This document shows, one piece after another, positions 34,946 to 63,507 of a DNA stretch of 64,000 nucleotides. Positions within the stretch are counted from its first letter, which is position 1, and every line of letters starts with the position of its first letter. This DNA is from Ianthella basta (lineage: Eukaryota > Porifera > Demospongiae > Verongiida > Ianthellidae): positions 6,425,321 through 6,489,320 of the forward strand of contig OZ025877.1 in NCBI GenBank assembly GCA_964019415.1, written 5' to 3'. The translations under genes were made by a program, and so were the position numbers. The notes under the pieces were generated by a model. The model did not search any database. It had not been told where the DNA came from and worked only from the letters and a program-made list of their open reading frames with translations.

Positions 34946-37051
34946 CTAACTAGATAGCTAGTATATATGTTTGTGTGTGTTACTGTATACAGTATATAAA
35001 ATAACTGTTATGTATTGGCTTACTAGTGTATCATAGTAATAGTTTGTTATAATGCCCCCTGTAATGGCACAGATATCTTACTGCCCTGAATTGAAGTGGA
35101 GTGAGCGTGGATGATGGTGCCGGATAGCATGGCCATCATCATGAGATAAAGCAATGCAAACTATAGCTAACACCTCAGACAGATATGCATGCTACCATGA
35201 ATATCATCAGACAAAATTGCTATGAATATCATTAACTCTCACAGCCAGGGTGCAATCCCATGGCGTTGTGCCACTGACTACTGCAAACACTCCACTTGCA
35301 CTACCAGTGCCTTGGTCCTCTCTGCAATCTGAGTTGGTAGTGCTGGTGTTTTCCTGTCGCAAATTTACTGACATGCACACACTGTCAGACAGCCCGCACT
35401 GCAACTTAGCTATAACATGTCCGTATAGCTAAACCAAAGCTACACTGTAATACAAGAACAATTAACATAGGGGCTGATGAAAAACCTTCAGCAGATTTCA
35501 ACAGACCTGCAAAATGCACAGATAAATAATTATGCTCTGAACTACTTCAGCTGCTATACACTGAGAATGCAACTAGAACAGTGCAAGGGCTGCCACTAAG
35601 CTACACTGTAATCAATGTAACTAAGTCTGACACATGTATAGTGTATACCCAACATACATATGTAGCTATATATGTATAGAAGACCAGGTGTCGACCATAT
35701 ACAGTTAACAGAATACTATTTCAGAGTTACCATCATTATCTAGAAGGCATGCACAGTATATTGTCCATGGACTGTGCCGTACTGGAAAGACACACACCTA
35801 CAAGATGCTATAGATGCTGTCATGTCTACAATGCCATGTAGCTACAATAGCTTACACGAATACCTTTATACAAGATTATTCACTAACATGAGGTAAACGT
35901 TGACAGACAGGAAATTTGACACAGCTTCAAATACTCTCACCCTTTCATCCAAGGCACACCCCATCCAGTGTTGGTTGATGTGCATGTGTGTGCACGAGTA
36001 GCAACTGATAATGTGCTTTTTGTGTAGTTCAGTGTGACTTGTAACCAATCCACTTGAAAAAGTTGTGCAGTGAAACCTGTCTATGACAGCCATCTATGGG
36101 TCAGTTAAAATTGGGCTTTAGTAAAGAGGTGGTTGCATTACAGAGGTAGACTGCAGTGTTTTAATTGCAGCTTTTAATGCTGTGTTAGTGCTATTTGGGA
36201 CCACGGAGGCTGGCTGTTTTAGAGAGGTGGCCACCTTATGCATATACAGTGACCATCTTAGACAGGCACTGTACCACACTGAAGTGAAGCTCATAGTGAA
36301 AACATTGATAAAGTCTTGGCAGTAAAATATTACTGCGCGCGTACTATAGAATTAGCTACTGTAGCCGGTTCATACAGGCCTTCTGTGCAATGATTTCTTT
36401 CACATTCATTGGCAACAATCTTAGCAAAGCTAAGCTACATAAACAACATTAGCTGCATCACATGGGAATTCATATTAGTTGTTATCTATGGTAATCAGAT
36501 ATATGCTTCAATGGACACATGTTAGGCTTGGCCACGTGCTAGCTAGAGTATTAGCTAACTTTGCAGCATGTCTAGCTAGATATTGGGTTAATGTTACAGC
36601 ATTGCTGTATTGGTGCATTATTAAGTTATAGTATACATGTATATAACAACAGCTATAGATAATATTAGGTTAGCTTCATGAAGAATGCACGATGGCAACA
36701 TTTGCCTGGGTATGCAGCAGGACCCAGAATCAAGGTAATGATCAGCCTCTGACCCCGCCAAAAATGTAATTCAATTAAGGACTGCACACCTGCCATTGTT
36801 ATTCATTGTCAGTATTCATAGTTTTCGCAGGTCGCGCGAGTTAGTTTACACTGGCCCACCCTCCTACGTATCCCACAATACAGCGCAGTACTTACGAGTT
36901 CCGTCCCATTGCCTGTAGTCTAGACAGAGGAATGATCTTGGCGAGAAGGTAGCTGTATTAGGTATGTAGCTGACTGTATGGCCTTCCCTTGGTAACTATA
37001 CGCTACCAGTGCAACTAACGTACGGACTTCTACGGTGACTGAGACGACAAT
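34946..37051. other. Spacer between rolling-stone array and FREM-like gene
   Basis: No gene. Holds a diverged MITE-like repeat (36068-36274). The last ~250 bp before 37052, with GGTCGCGCGAG and CCGTCCCATTGCC, are the likely FREM-like promoter and 5' UTR. Confidence 0.5.
36068..36274 (-). repeat. Dispersed MITE-like repeat, copy 2
   Basis: Reverse complement matches 4950-5146 in order: GGTCACTGT, GGTGGCCACCTCTCT, AACAGCCA, CCACCTCTTTA, GGCTGTC, TAGACAGGTTTCACTG. It is about as long as copy 1 but well diverged. Confidence 0.6.
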
Positions 37052-53471
<16,420 letters not shown>

Positions 53472-54777
53472 GACCCCACCCATGCCTCTGGTCTCAACTC
53501 GCTCTTATGTACTGACTCTGTGTGTGTCACATGCTCGTACATATCTTGACACATACACACACACACACAGTATTTGCGTACAGAGTGGCAGCTGAAGTGC
53601 CCAGAGTGTATATTATTTATTTCCACACCTTTAATGTTCGTGTGACCCCATTAACTGTGTACGTCTTTTTAACCCAAATGTTCTCAATCTCATATTAATA
53701 GTTTGTACTTGTGTATGACCTGTACCTTCAGAAACAAATTATTCTACCAAACGCACTTCGTACATTTTGTGTCTATAGTGGTAATACGTACAACCTTATG
53801 ACCCTTAATCAACTGACACTTAATTTTGATATTTGACTGAATTGCTGTGCACATTTATTTTGTTGTTTGTTGTTTATTTACTTTATGCAGTTTTGTACAT
53901 ACGTACGTACGTACGCTTACTCACTTTTGATACGTACAGTTGCATGTGTGTAATTTGCTCAGAATTTGAATTTATAACTACATACAACGACGTACCACTA
54001 CCACCACCCACCACAGTGCATGCAGGTTACCATAATGTGTGTGTGCAGTACGTGCACTGGTGCTAGTGGTATTGGGAAAAGGACTACCAGCGCAGTTGCA
54101 GAGGGTAAATCTGGTTTGGACGCATGCCAATGATTAACAGCATTCTAGTATGGCATAAGTATGACTACTATATGCCCATGGTCTTTATTATGGAATACGT
54201 ATAGCTAGCAATCTGGTATAATAATATAATAATTTATATAGTCTCACAGTCATGTCAATGATGAAGAGCAAAGGAATTCTGAGCCAATCATACATTTATC
54301 TTTGGCTGAAAACAGTGCAGGATCAATGTTTTGATTTGAAGGTGTTTGTCAACTGCAGAATTTATTAAAAGGTGTTTACCTTGTATTTTCCACTGTATAT
54401 TTTGCAGTCAACAAACACCCTCGGGTCATAATTATACAGCATTTATGTAGGTTGAGCTATTGCCATACAAGTGTATAAATTCTTACTGTTATGTGTAAGA
54501 ATAGCTCCAGCTCACTTTACAATGGGACATTTTTAACACCTCCTGCACACTACAGCTAGCTTCAGCATATACTGCACACATTTGCATACACTAAATGTTA
54601 CTGTGTAAAGGCACTACGTACAGTGGGTCAATTCAACATTATTTGTCACATCGTACAGAGACTAGCTTTGCAGCAAATGCATGACTCATCTGCTGTGGCA
54701 TGGAGAGTCACAACTTCCTAAAACTACAGTACTACACACAACACACACAGCTTCAGTCACAGCTTCAGCTAACTGGA
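53472..54777. other. Spacer between FREM-like and FNTA 3' ends
   Basis: Convergent 3' ends. It should contain both 3' UTRs. 54070-54110 has GACTACCAGCGCAGTTGCAGAGGG, similar to the end of the foldback at 62467, perhaps a solo end. No gene seen. Confidence 0.5.
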
Positions 54778-56596
54778 CTATGAGTCTGTATACAACTCTC
54801 TCAATCTCCTGGCACGATACTCCCAGTAATTCTTGCGGATTTCATCCACTTTAGTGGCAAGAGCTTCATATAACTGTAGCCAGGGGCAAAATAAAAAAAA
54901 AAGAAAACACTGATCATCTTATGCAAGCAGCGGCATGCACAGAACAGCTACAGAAGGCAAAGTATTGACACAGCATGCGACAATGGCACAGTCCAGATAT
55001 AAAGCAGCACGCAAACATTTGCTGGCAGCCCATGTAGGGACATATCTACTTCAATCCTTGACTAACTGTGAGTGCTTTCTCTCGACTGCCAGCTGCATCT
55101 GCAGTGCCTTCTCTCAGCTCTCCTTCCACCAAGTTTGCCAAAGTTGAGAAAAGAAAGGGAGATGCAATTCCCTTTTTCTCCATATCCAACAGAGCTTCTT
55201 TCAGACCTGGATGCTTGTGGAGGGGTACCCCGCATGTTCGAAGAACTCTGGGATGAGAGGCCAGGAGGAGGAGATGAGGAACAGGGAAGAGAGAAGGCAA
55301 TAAAGAGGTGGAAGAGACATCAACAACGGAGAGGTAAGGAGGGAGATGGTAGCGTACAGCAGGGACATCGCAACCATTTTGATACTGAGACATAGGCTGC
55401 ATTCATCAGTGCTTTGACCGGGAACTAAGGCAGGACCCAACATGCCAAGTAGCTACTCAGGTCTTTACAAACTAGCACAGTGTACACAGGAGGAGAGCAC
55501 ATCTATGAATCACAGACAAGGCAAGATATTGTTATAGGAATTGGGGTATTGTTCAACCTGGGCCCTGGGGGGGAGCTTTAGCCTATAGCGCTTTTCAAGG
55601 CACCCAGATTTTTGTATACTGAAATATGGATGGAGAAGAAATGAAATGAAAGATACAGTGTACATATAACAAGGGAGCACAATACGATGAGGAGTACGTT
55701 TGTGACTTTGTGTACCATCACAAAGAGCATGGCGACTGCAAGTGAGTTTGGCACACACAGTAGGCAGGCTTTAGGACGAGGCAGTGCAAGAAGCTGCCCA
55801 TCGAAGCTGTCTCTCACCCTTCTAGATAATTCCATGGGCTTTCATTATTGGGAGCCTTCTTTATACACTGCAGAGCAAACCTGTCATCGACACCAGTACG
55901 TAGGTAGGTCCATAAACATGGGAGGAGAGGGGTGGACAAGGAGAAGAGGAAGTGAGAGGAGGGGAGGATACATAAGAAGAGAAAGGAGGAAATACAGCAC
56001 ATGACTTAGCCCAATATTAAGCATGGTCGACTTAAAATGAACAAGCAGGCATCGGTAAATTGATACCTCACACCCACCCACACATACCTACAGTGCTACG
56101 CCTATCCACCCACATACACCCACCCACACCCACCCACCCACACATACCTACAGCTACACCTACCCACCCACCCACCCACAACCACCCACACACACCCACA
56201 CACCCATACCTACAGCGCTACACCTACCCACCCACCCACAACTACCCACACACACCCACACACCCATACCCACCCCCACACCCACAACTTACCTAACTTC
56301 CCTCCCAATGACCTCTTCGTTCCAGTCCTCCGTGTTAGAGACCACAAAGTACCGCTGGTTCCAAGCTGAGTTGTTCCTCACATCCTTGCTAATCAGGCCC
56401 TCCACATACTGCAGCTCATCCCTCCACAGCTCAAATGTTCTGATGACCCACTGCCGGTGCTGCCAAGCATGGTAGTTCTTGGCATCTTCCTCTAACACTG
56501 CAGCAGTCACATCAAGCTCTTTGCTAGGGTCATTGAGCCACTCAACCACTTTCTGACGATGGTACCTGTGTGTGTGTGCGTGTATGCATGTGTGTG

Positions 56597-56627
<31 letters not shown>

Positions 56628-57572
56628 ATGTGTATGTGTGTGTGTGTGTAGAGTCCAAGAGGATATGGTGTACAGTACATTATCGTGGTTTAGCATGAAC
56701 AACTATTCAAACAAACACAACAATCCAGGCACACTGTAGGCTAAACACACTACAGAGAGAGTTGCCATGAAGAAAGGGCAATTCCCTCACGACAACATAC
56801 CATACTTGGTAGTTCTTTGGCTGCTCCTTTATAATGTCATCGGTAAATTGCAACTCCTTCTTTAAGTCAAGGCCCAAGTCTTTCAGCTGGACTCTCCTGA
56901 AATGCCTGCAGCAGGGAAGGATGAGGTGTACACAGCCTACAACCACACATACATACATGTCAGCATGTGCTGTGTGTGTGTGTGTGTGTGTGTGTGCGTG
57001 CGTGCGTGCATGCATGCGTGTGCGTGTGTGTGTGTGTGTGCGTGTGTGTGTGTGTGTGTACTTCTTAGATGTGCACCAATATTTGCATAAAAGCATGTCA
57101 GGTTCATTTGTATTTGCATACATGTGTATAGCTAAATGTCAACAGTATTATAGTTTATGTTTGCACATCCTTGTGTGTGTGTGTGTGTGGGTCTGTGTGT
57201 GTGTGCGCGTGTGTGCACCAGCAGATGAACACACCAGACGGTATAGTTGGCAGCATTCTGTTGAATTGCATCAGTAGTGAGGTGGTATACCCTCTCACTT
57301 CTTTCATCTTTCAACAAAACCGCGCGAAAGTAGTCATATACGTCCTTGACTGTAAACATAAGCACAAACAAGCACGAACACATGCAAAAGCTGGCAAGTG
57401 GACAGCCTCCCGCACTCCAAGTTACAGAGGAACGGATGTCCAAACTTTGGGACTCACACGTCTCCGTATATGCAATTGCCACCACTGGGGTTGGGCCGTC
57501 GTCTTGCTTCACAGGGACAATGTCCTTCCATTCCTCTCGTTTGCTATAGGGGACATACTCTCCGTCGGCCAT
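54778..57572 (-). CDS. FNTA: Protein farnesyl/geranylgeranyltransferase alpha subunit (7 exons)
   Basis: Shared alpha subunit of farnesyltransferase and geranylgeranyltransferase I, which attach prenyl groups to C-terminal CaaX cysteines in the cytosol. Minus-strand exons: 57572-57458, 57349-57235, 56905-56801, 56565-56293, 55880-55818, 55247-55067, 54873-54778; all GT-AG with matching phases, 315 aa. Start [15 protein letters not shown]; then [70 protein letters not shown]: successive PPTA repeats. Lys107 and Tyr109 in QPKNYQVW correspond to human Lys164 and Tyr166 near the prenyl diphosphate. It lacks the Pro-rich N-terminal extension of vertebrate FNTA (about 379 aa). The C-terminus ends ELYTDS. 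Complete and apparently functional. Confidence 0.95.
56060..56290. repeat. (CCCA/CACC)n repeat at FNTA exon 4 donor
   Basis: About 230 bp of CACCCACCCACACACC variants, containing three near-identical longer units with ACATACCTACAGC. It begins 3 bp beyond the exon-4 donor (minus strand), so the early intron RNA is G/T-rich. Confidence 0.9.
56571..56652. repeat. (TG)n tract upstream of FNTA exon 4
   Basis: On the gene strand this is (CA)n ending only a few bases from the exon-4 acceptor CACAG; the usual pyrimidine tract is absent. Confidence 0.9.
56973..57059. repeat. (TG)n/(GTGC)n microsatellite, FNTA intron 2
   Basis: TG repeat with GCGTGCGTGCATGC interruptions, entirely intronic. Confidence 0.93.
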
Positions 57573-57690
57573 TTTGCACGTTGGACCCGCCTACAGGGGC
57601 TTACTCCTGAAATTCTCGATGTTCCTGTGCAGACTTCCTGTTTTGAAATTCCAACGAGCACCAGCAATTCCTCTTCGCGCTCTCTCCTCA
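57573..57690. promoter_or_regulatory. Divergent FNTA/RPIA promoter
   Basis: Only 118 bp separate the FNTA start codon (57572, minus) from the RPIA start codon (57691, plus); both 5' UTRs and the core promoter must fit here or overlap coding sequence. GGCCATTTTGCACG at 57568-57580 overlaps the FNTA start. No TATA box. If RPIA uses the upstream ATG at 57619 the gap shrinks to 46 bp. Confidence 0.75.
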
Positions 57691-60600
57691 ATGGCCACAC
57701 AGAAGGACCTGGCAGCCGGAAAGAAGGCTGCGGCTGTGGCCGCCGTGAATGACTGGATTAAGGTTGGCACGTATGCTCTCCACTGGGCTCTTTTGCTGCT
57801 CTGTGATGAATGATGCATTGTAATATTAATAATATTGTGGGGTGGGATAGGTGGAGTGGCTGCTAAGGAGTGAATTTCGGACAGCTGCTCGTGTAATACG
57901 TTGACCACATTTATTAATACTACTTTTAATTAGTGCTAATTATAATTTTGTTATCATCCTCTCCAGAACCTTAGGATGTGATCACGCATAGCTAGCTGTA
58001 GTGTTGCTGAAGGCCTTCTCAGTAACTGAGTATGCTCAATGCTGCTCTTAATAGCTGTGTAATAATCAGTGTTAAGCAACGTGCTGTTAGATAAATTATA
58101 CAGCTAAATTTACGTAGCTTTGTACCCTTTGAAGCATTTTCATTTGCATTCCGTCACTCCTGCATTGCAGACTTCTTTGATGCATTTCATCGTGTTGTGC
58201 AACTAACAGCTTTTGTTGCATGCAAGTGTATTGGAGAAAAACAAATGCTGACAGCGCAAACACATGACTTTAACATGCCGATACCTACTTTACTGGGTTC
58301 TTTCTCTGATAGCGAGCAACCCTGTGCGCTTCCACACTGTAGCATGTTCCATTAATGCATTTTGAAGGCAATATTACTATACTGCACAGCATGTATGCAA
58401 CATCAGACTTGTGGAAATAAGCGATGTCCCATGTCAGTGTCATCTTTTTTAAATAAAAAAATTGACTTGTTAATAATAGGAAAACAACACTGTCATTATA
58501 TAATGTAGGAGAAGAGGCTACGTTGTTCAATGTAAGCAATATGGCATTACATAAACACAGTCACGTGCAGCATGCAAATAGCTACTCCCAAAAGGGATCC
58601 AGTTCACTACTCCTCTCAGCCGTCCCCGTGTCATATTTGAGCGAGCCTTCTTGGTTATTCTTGAGCCAGCTGAGAAGCCCTTGCTTGCTCATCCTGTGTT
58701 CACTGTGACAGCAGTTGTTTGCTTTCTTGCTCTGTAGGACAAGCAGGCTGTTGGAATTGGAAGTGGATCTACCATTGTATTTGCTGTTGAGAGAATAGGT
58801 GTGTTAGTGCACATTCGTATTGCAGCTGCATGGCTGCATATACGTGAATCATAGGGAGTTTTGTGGATGTCTCAGCATCATGTAACTGGGACAGCAGGTG
58901 CCATAGCCCTCACCATAGAGGTGTCCTGAATTGAGAATGTTTCTACTGTATCTATTGCCATGTTTGCTATGTTACCTTAGCAACATCCAATCTCACTTGA
59001 GGAATACAAACTTGAGTGGTTTGAACTATTTTCAAAAGGGCTCGTGTGCTTCCACTAAGTGAAAACACAATTATGGTCTCTGACTCTCTCTTGCAGCCGA
59101 GCGAGTGAAGACTGAGGGGTTGTCACTGAAATGTGTACCAACGTCATTTCAGGTCAGTATGCTTTGTGTCTACTCAACCAGAGTAGAGCAAGTGCATGAA
59201 ATTCACAGATTCATGCACTGTATGTCATATATAGCTCAAACTGCTTTTAGTCTCTATTTCTTAATGACATGGAAATTTGTGGCACTTAATTTTGCAAATT
59301 CATAATTTATTATACGAAAATTTCTTACATTTGTACTCGTGTTCAAGTGTTCATGATCACTGAATGGACATGATGCAGATGTTGAGCACTTCATCAGGCC
59401 CACTATTGGTCATTGCAGCAAGTTTGATGTGACTCGGGTGGGACACAGAAAACTTACCGAATTTTTAGCTGTGAGTGTTTTTATAAGTTATTTAGTACTG
59501 CTACGATACCTGAAAAGAAAAGGCAGTTCAATACAGTTAGCCACTGCATGGACAAACTGGGATAGGTTGAAGTTAGGCGAATCACTGGATATTATGCCGA
59601 CCAGCCTTCTACACCAGTGGTGTTACAGGCTGGGGGCTGTAGCCCTATTTGATGGCAACCAGTGATCATCTTACCCCGCTAGTCATCCTACAAAGATGGT
59701 AGAGCCACAGACAGCTGTTTCACCCTAATCAGGGCTCATCAGTGTGGCGTACTGATGGATGGCAGTTTGACTAGCTGCTCTTGTATCTAGCATGAGTGGA
59801 ATACTTGTGGTTTCAACAAGAGTGAATATTAATGGGGGGAAGGCTATAAGTCATGAGCCTGACTTAGGTGATTTTGTTGAAATGACTAGCAAGGGGAAGG
59901 CGATCACTGGTTGCCATCAAATAGGGTTACGGCCCCCCAGCCTCCTGTAACACCACTGGTGTGGAAGGCTGGTTGGCATAATATCCTGTGATTTACCTAA
60001 CTTCAACCTGAAAAGTAGTTGTTAGCAAAAGTTGAAGAAGAAGAAAATGGTCTTTAACAGATACAAAATGTGATGGAGGAGGGAGTTGGCAACCATTATT
60101 GGCAAATTGCTCTGAAGTGTACGTCCAACAGTAGTGTATGGCCTAAATCATGTAAATAATGTTAGAGGAGCTAGTATTAGCTGGTGTGACTGCACAGGGA
60201 CCTAATATATGTAATTACTGCTGGCAGCCATTTTATTACGTCATATTTTGATTATGTAATATCTAGTAAAAACGCTCCCCCCTCAAGGGGTGGGCTAGAC
60301 CCGCCACTGAAAGTGGCTTTTGTTGTTACTTGTATTGACTGTATCCTATTTTGGTAGGCAATCAATTTGCCCACTCCTTTGTGAAGTTGATGCTCTCTCA
60401 ACTTTATGTTAGTGAATTGGTATCCTTAGCCAAACCATTGCCCTTGGTGGCTGCTCTGACAATGGCTTAGTTGAATACTCTTCCAAAGACACTGTGTATG
60501 CCTAATGCATGTACACATGGGAGTAGCGGGGAATGCTGACACACGCATAGACATATGTACGTGTTATTCAGCTTCACGAAAAATGGAGGTGATGATGTTG

Positions 60601-63507
60601 GCAGCAGTTGAACTACTGACATCGTACATTGCTTTGATCTCACATGATCTTCAATAATTAACAGCAATTCTGTATCTCTACTACTTGACTTCTACGTGGA
60701 ATGCTAACTAGCCCTCCCTCCCCCCCCTCCCCAACTATAACTAGGTGTAGACAGAGCTGCCCCACATGTCTCTGTGAGACATATGGCCTCTTGTGCTGTG
60801 CGCTCATGTCTACCACATGCCAGCCTGCATCATATGCCTGTCAGTCACCTAACTATTAGCCCTAGCCCCTGGCCAATTAACTTGGGTTAACACTCACTTT
60901 ATTAGCCCACATTGAACGTACTTACCAACTGCATTGAGGTCAGGCCTGTAGTAACCCCTTGAACTTTGGCCACAGTAGCAGGCTTCTCTGCAACTCCAAG
61001 CAGAAGAATTCTTTGCTTGTATTCTTTCTAGCTGCCATGGCTGGTTAGCACAGTGTTCTCCCCAGAAAATGATATAAGAAGGGTACACTTGACCAACAGT
61101 CATGTGAGGAGTGGCTAGTGAATGGTTGGGTGTGGGAGAAGGTGTCACTTTTGCTTGCAAAGTGCATTAGCTGAATACAAGGAGAGCCTTGTGACACAGT
61201 GTGTATGCATGCAAATGCTATTGCCCACACCACATGACTAGTGGCACTGTGCCTTTCAAGGAGGGTACAGTGCCATGTTTACAGCCTCAAGGAGGGTCTG
61301 TAAAGGAGCAAGAAGGGTTCTGTACCCTTCAAAACAGCCTAGCGAGAACACTGGGTTAGCAGCAGAGTAAGCCAAGCTATTGGTCTGTGAATAGTTTCTA
61401 AGGAGGCTGCGAAGCTGTCACACAGAACGTTGAGGTTTCCAAGTAGGCTGAGATGGGTGGTGAAGATCTTTGGTTGATTCTTGAGACTCGAGAATGCAAA
61501 TGGTAATGAGAAAGGCCTTTACTGGCCCAGTCTGTAATTAATCAACAGGTCAGCAGTAATGTGCAGGTTGGTTGTGATGGAACAATCCTTAATACGAGCA
61601 GCAGGTGCTAATGTAACTACGTATGTGGCAAGGCACAATTGCAGACATAGCAATATACCATATAGCGGGAAATAATGGTGAGGCTCTAATTTTGGCTGTT
61701 TGGTGGATTTCAGAAAATCTGCCAAATTTAATTCCTCGCCAATGTTTCCATCTGTGCACAAAGTATGGTGTGTAGGCAACACTGTTACATGTCAGTCAAC
61801 GCATTTGTTTGCAATGGATGTGGACCTGAGAAGCTACAAAGGAAAGTAGCTGTGGTGCTCTCTTAAAGAAGGTGACAGAGCAGGCGAACGAATGTGCGCA
61901 TTGCGAGGGCGAGCTCTAGTTCTTGATGAGGGTGTGAAATAATGCCAGAATGAAGGACAATGCGACTCGTGGCACCTACATCAGCTACACCACTGAAGAT
62001 AGAGAGACTCCCAAAAGGAGAGAGGTAAATTGAAAGGTATGCTGCTGAAACAACATGAAACCAGAGCCAATGATCCTCCATTGTCGCCATTTTCTGTGAC
62101 GTCATAGATATTTAGAACACAGAATCTACCAAATTTAACCCCGCCAAATTTAACCCCGCCAAATTTATCCCCGCCAAAGCCTTTCCAAGCAAATCTGCCA
62201 TATATTGTGCCTGCCAATGTTTCTCGCTATTCGGTATTTGCAAGTATGCATAATATTATGCCAAACTCGATGCACACTCACTTCCAGTTTAGCAGTAATT
62301 GAGTGCCCCCATTTACGACTGTTCAGATAGCAGTTTACAAAATTTTGGCAAAACATTAATTTTTCGCACAAGTTTTATTATAATTACCTAGAACCTTGTA
62401 CCTTGCACTCTAGCCCACAAGCACCCCCAACCCCCCCCCCCCCCCCAATTAGTTGGGAGTGGAAAAGACTACTAGCGCAAGTTACAGAGGGTCAGGACAA
62501 GCACGAGCACCATTGGAGTGCCCCGATGCAGCAAGCAATTGTTACTTGCACAAGGGCAGCAGCAATTGGTACTTCTTGTATTTAGACATTAAATGGGCTG
62601 CCCTTGTGCAAGTAACAATTGCTTGCTGCATTGGGCACTTCAATGGTGCTCGTGCTTGTCCTGACTCTCTGTAACTTGCACTGGTATGAAGTGATACGTT
62701 GTTAATAGTCCACTCTCTCTTCTCCTATACCTGAAGGCACGTCAGCTAATCCTTGACCATGGCCTCAATCTCTCCACCCTGGAAGAAGTCCCTGAGGTAA
62801 GTGGTGGCAGTATTTCTACAAATAGTAATCTGGATTTGGTAGTCCCTTCTTTGCAATGAGTGCTGCACAGGTGATGTAACAGTGAGGCTGGGTCTAGTGT
62901 GTGGGAGTGAGATTTCACAGTAAACTACATGTACACATGTTAGCCTGAATTTTGGCACTTTACAGTCTGTTATCAGCAGTCAATAAGTGCGAATTGCTGC
63001 TAAATTATGGCAGCAAACAATTAAACATACTTGTGAATAGTCTCCATCCACCATCCCCTCCCTCCTTCCCCTCCCTCCATCCCCTCCCTCCATCTCCTCC
63101 CTCCCTCCCCTCCCTCCATCTCCTCCATCCATCCCCTCCCTCCCTCCCTCCATCCCCTCCCTCCATCCCCTCCCTCCATCTCCTTTCTCCCTTCATCTCC
63201 TCCCTCCCTCCATGTCCTCCCTCCCTTCATCTCCTCCCTCCATACATCCCCTCCCTCCATCCCCTCCCTCCCTCTCTCCCTCCATGCCCTCCATCCATCC
63301 CCTTCATCCATCCTCTCCCTCCCTCCCTCCATCCCCTCCCTCCATCCCTTTCTCCCTCTCTCCATCCCCTCCCTTCCTCCCTCCATCCCTCCCTCCCTCC
63401 CTCCATCCCCTTCCTCCATCTCCTTCTTCCACTCTCCTGCAGCTGGACATTGCCTTGGATGGAGCCGATGAGGTAGACCCCAAGTTGAATGCAATCAAAG
63501 GCGGAGG
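57691..63507 (+). CDS. RPIA: Ribose-5-phosphate isomerase A, exons 1-5 (3' end outside)
   Basis: Interconverts ribose 5-phosphate and ribulose 5-phosphate in the non-oxidative pentose phosphate pathway. Exons 57691-57762, 58738-58798, 59097-59152, 62737-62796, 63443-63507; phases agree. Encoded: ATQKDLAAGKKAAAVAAV, then DKQAVGIGSGSTIVFAVERI (phosphate-binding GSGST), KCVPTSFQARQLILDHGL, and LDIALDGADEVDPKLNAIKG. The two Asp of DGADE and the Lys of the KGGG motif correspond to catalytic Asp81, Asp84 and Lys94 of E. coli RpiA; Glu103 would lie in the next exon. An in-frame ATG at 57619 would add 24 residues (MFLCRLPVLKFQRAP), possibly a targeting extension. Exon 5 ends in phase 2 and the next exon was not found before 64000. 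Confidence 0.93.
57763..58737. other. RPIA intron 1
   Basis: The donor is GTTGGC, a weak but GT-type site. No gene. 58662-58680 shares GAGCCAGCTGAGAAGCCCT with the right end of the ribozyme hairpin insertion (31993-32011). Confidence 0.6.
59563..60009 (-). mobile_element. Foldback element with internal hammerhead, RPIA intron 3
   Basis: Left arm 59563-59667 and right arm 59902-60009 are inverted copies over about 105 bp (TAGGTTGAAGTTAGG..., CCAGTGGTGTTACAGG, CTATTTGATGGCAACCAG) with scattered mismatches. The 234-bp interior holds a well-formed hammerhead on the minus strand near the left arm. No ORF. Confidence 0.85.
59704..59748 (-). ncRNA. Hammerhead ribozyme, near-canonical (motif F)
   Basis: Minus strand: GCCACA, CUGAUGA, G, stem II CCCU/AGGG with GAUU loop, U, GAAA, C-AGCU-G, UC, UGUGGC. 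Stem I GCCACA/UGUGGC is perfect over 6 bp; stem III is a single C-G pair closing AGCU. All conserved core positions (CUGAUGA, GAAA, and the cleavage triplet GUC) are present. Small hammerheads with minimal stem III are known with PLEs. Confidence 0.8.
60010..61654. other. RPIA intron 3, middle part
   Basis: No gene or clear repeat seen; a poly-C tract lies near 60719-60730. Confidence 0.4.
61655..62237. repeat. MITE with ATACC-type inverted ends
   Basis: The left end ATACCATATAGCGGGAAATA and the right end, reverse-complemented, ATACCGAATAGCGAGAAACA match imperfectly. Subterminal AATTTGGCAGATTT-like sequence occurs on both sides. The right part has a 15-bp unit, CCGCCAAATTTAACC, about three times (62135-62180). 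583 bp, non-coding. Confidence 0.65.
62467..62687. repeat. Foldback element, copy 3 (diverged)
   Basis: Ends CTACTAGCGCAAGTTACAGAG and CTCTGTAACTTGCACTGGTA; arms share GCACGAGCACCATTG and GCAGCAAGCAATTG in inverted order around a TTGTATTTAGACATT centre. Same family as 7787-8220 but with different interior. It ends 49 bp before RPIA exon 4. Confidence 0.85.
63045..63442 (+). repeat. 400-bp polypyrimidine (CCCTCCCTCCAT)n tract at RPIA exon 5
   Basis: Almost pure C/T on the plus strand with A only in CCATCC units. It runs directly into the exon-5 acceptor CTCCTGCAG, so it includes the splice polypyrimidine tract. The minus strand is GGGAGGGGATGGAGG-like and could form G-quadruplex or triplex DNA. 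Confidence 0.93.

Noticed and set aside
63021-63494. Gly/Glu-rich 157-aa minus-strand frame
   Set aside because: Reverse reading of the polypyrimidine tract next to RPIA exon 5.
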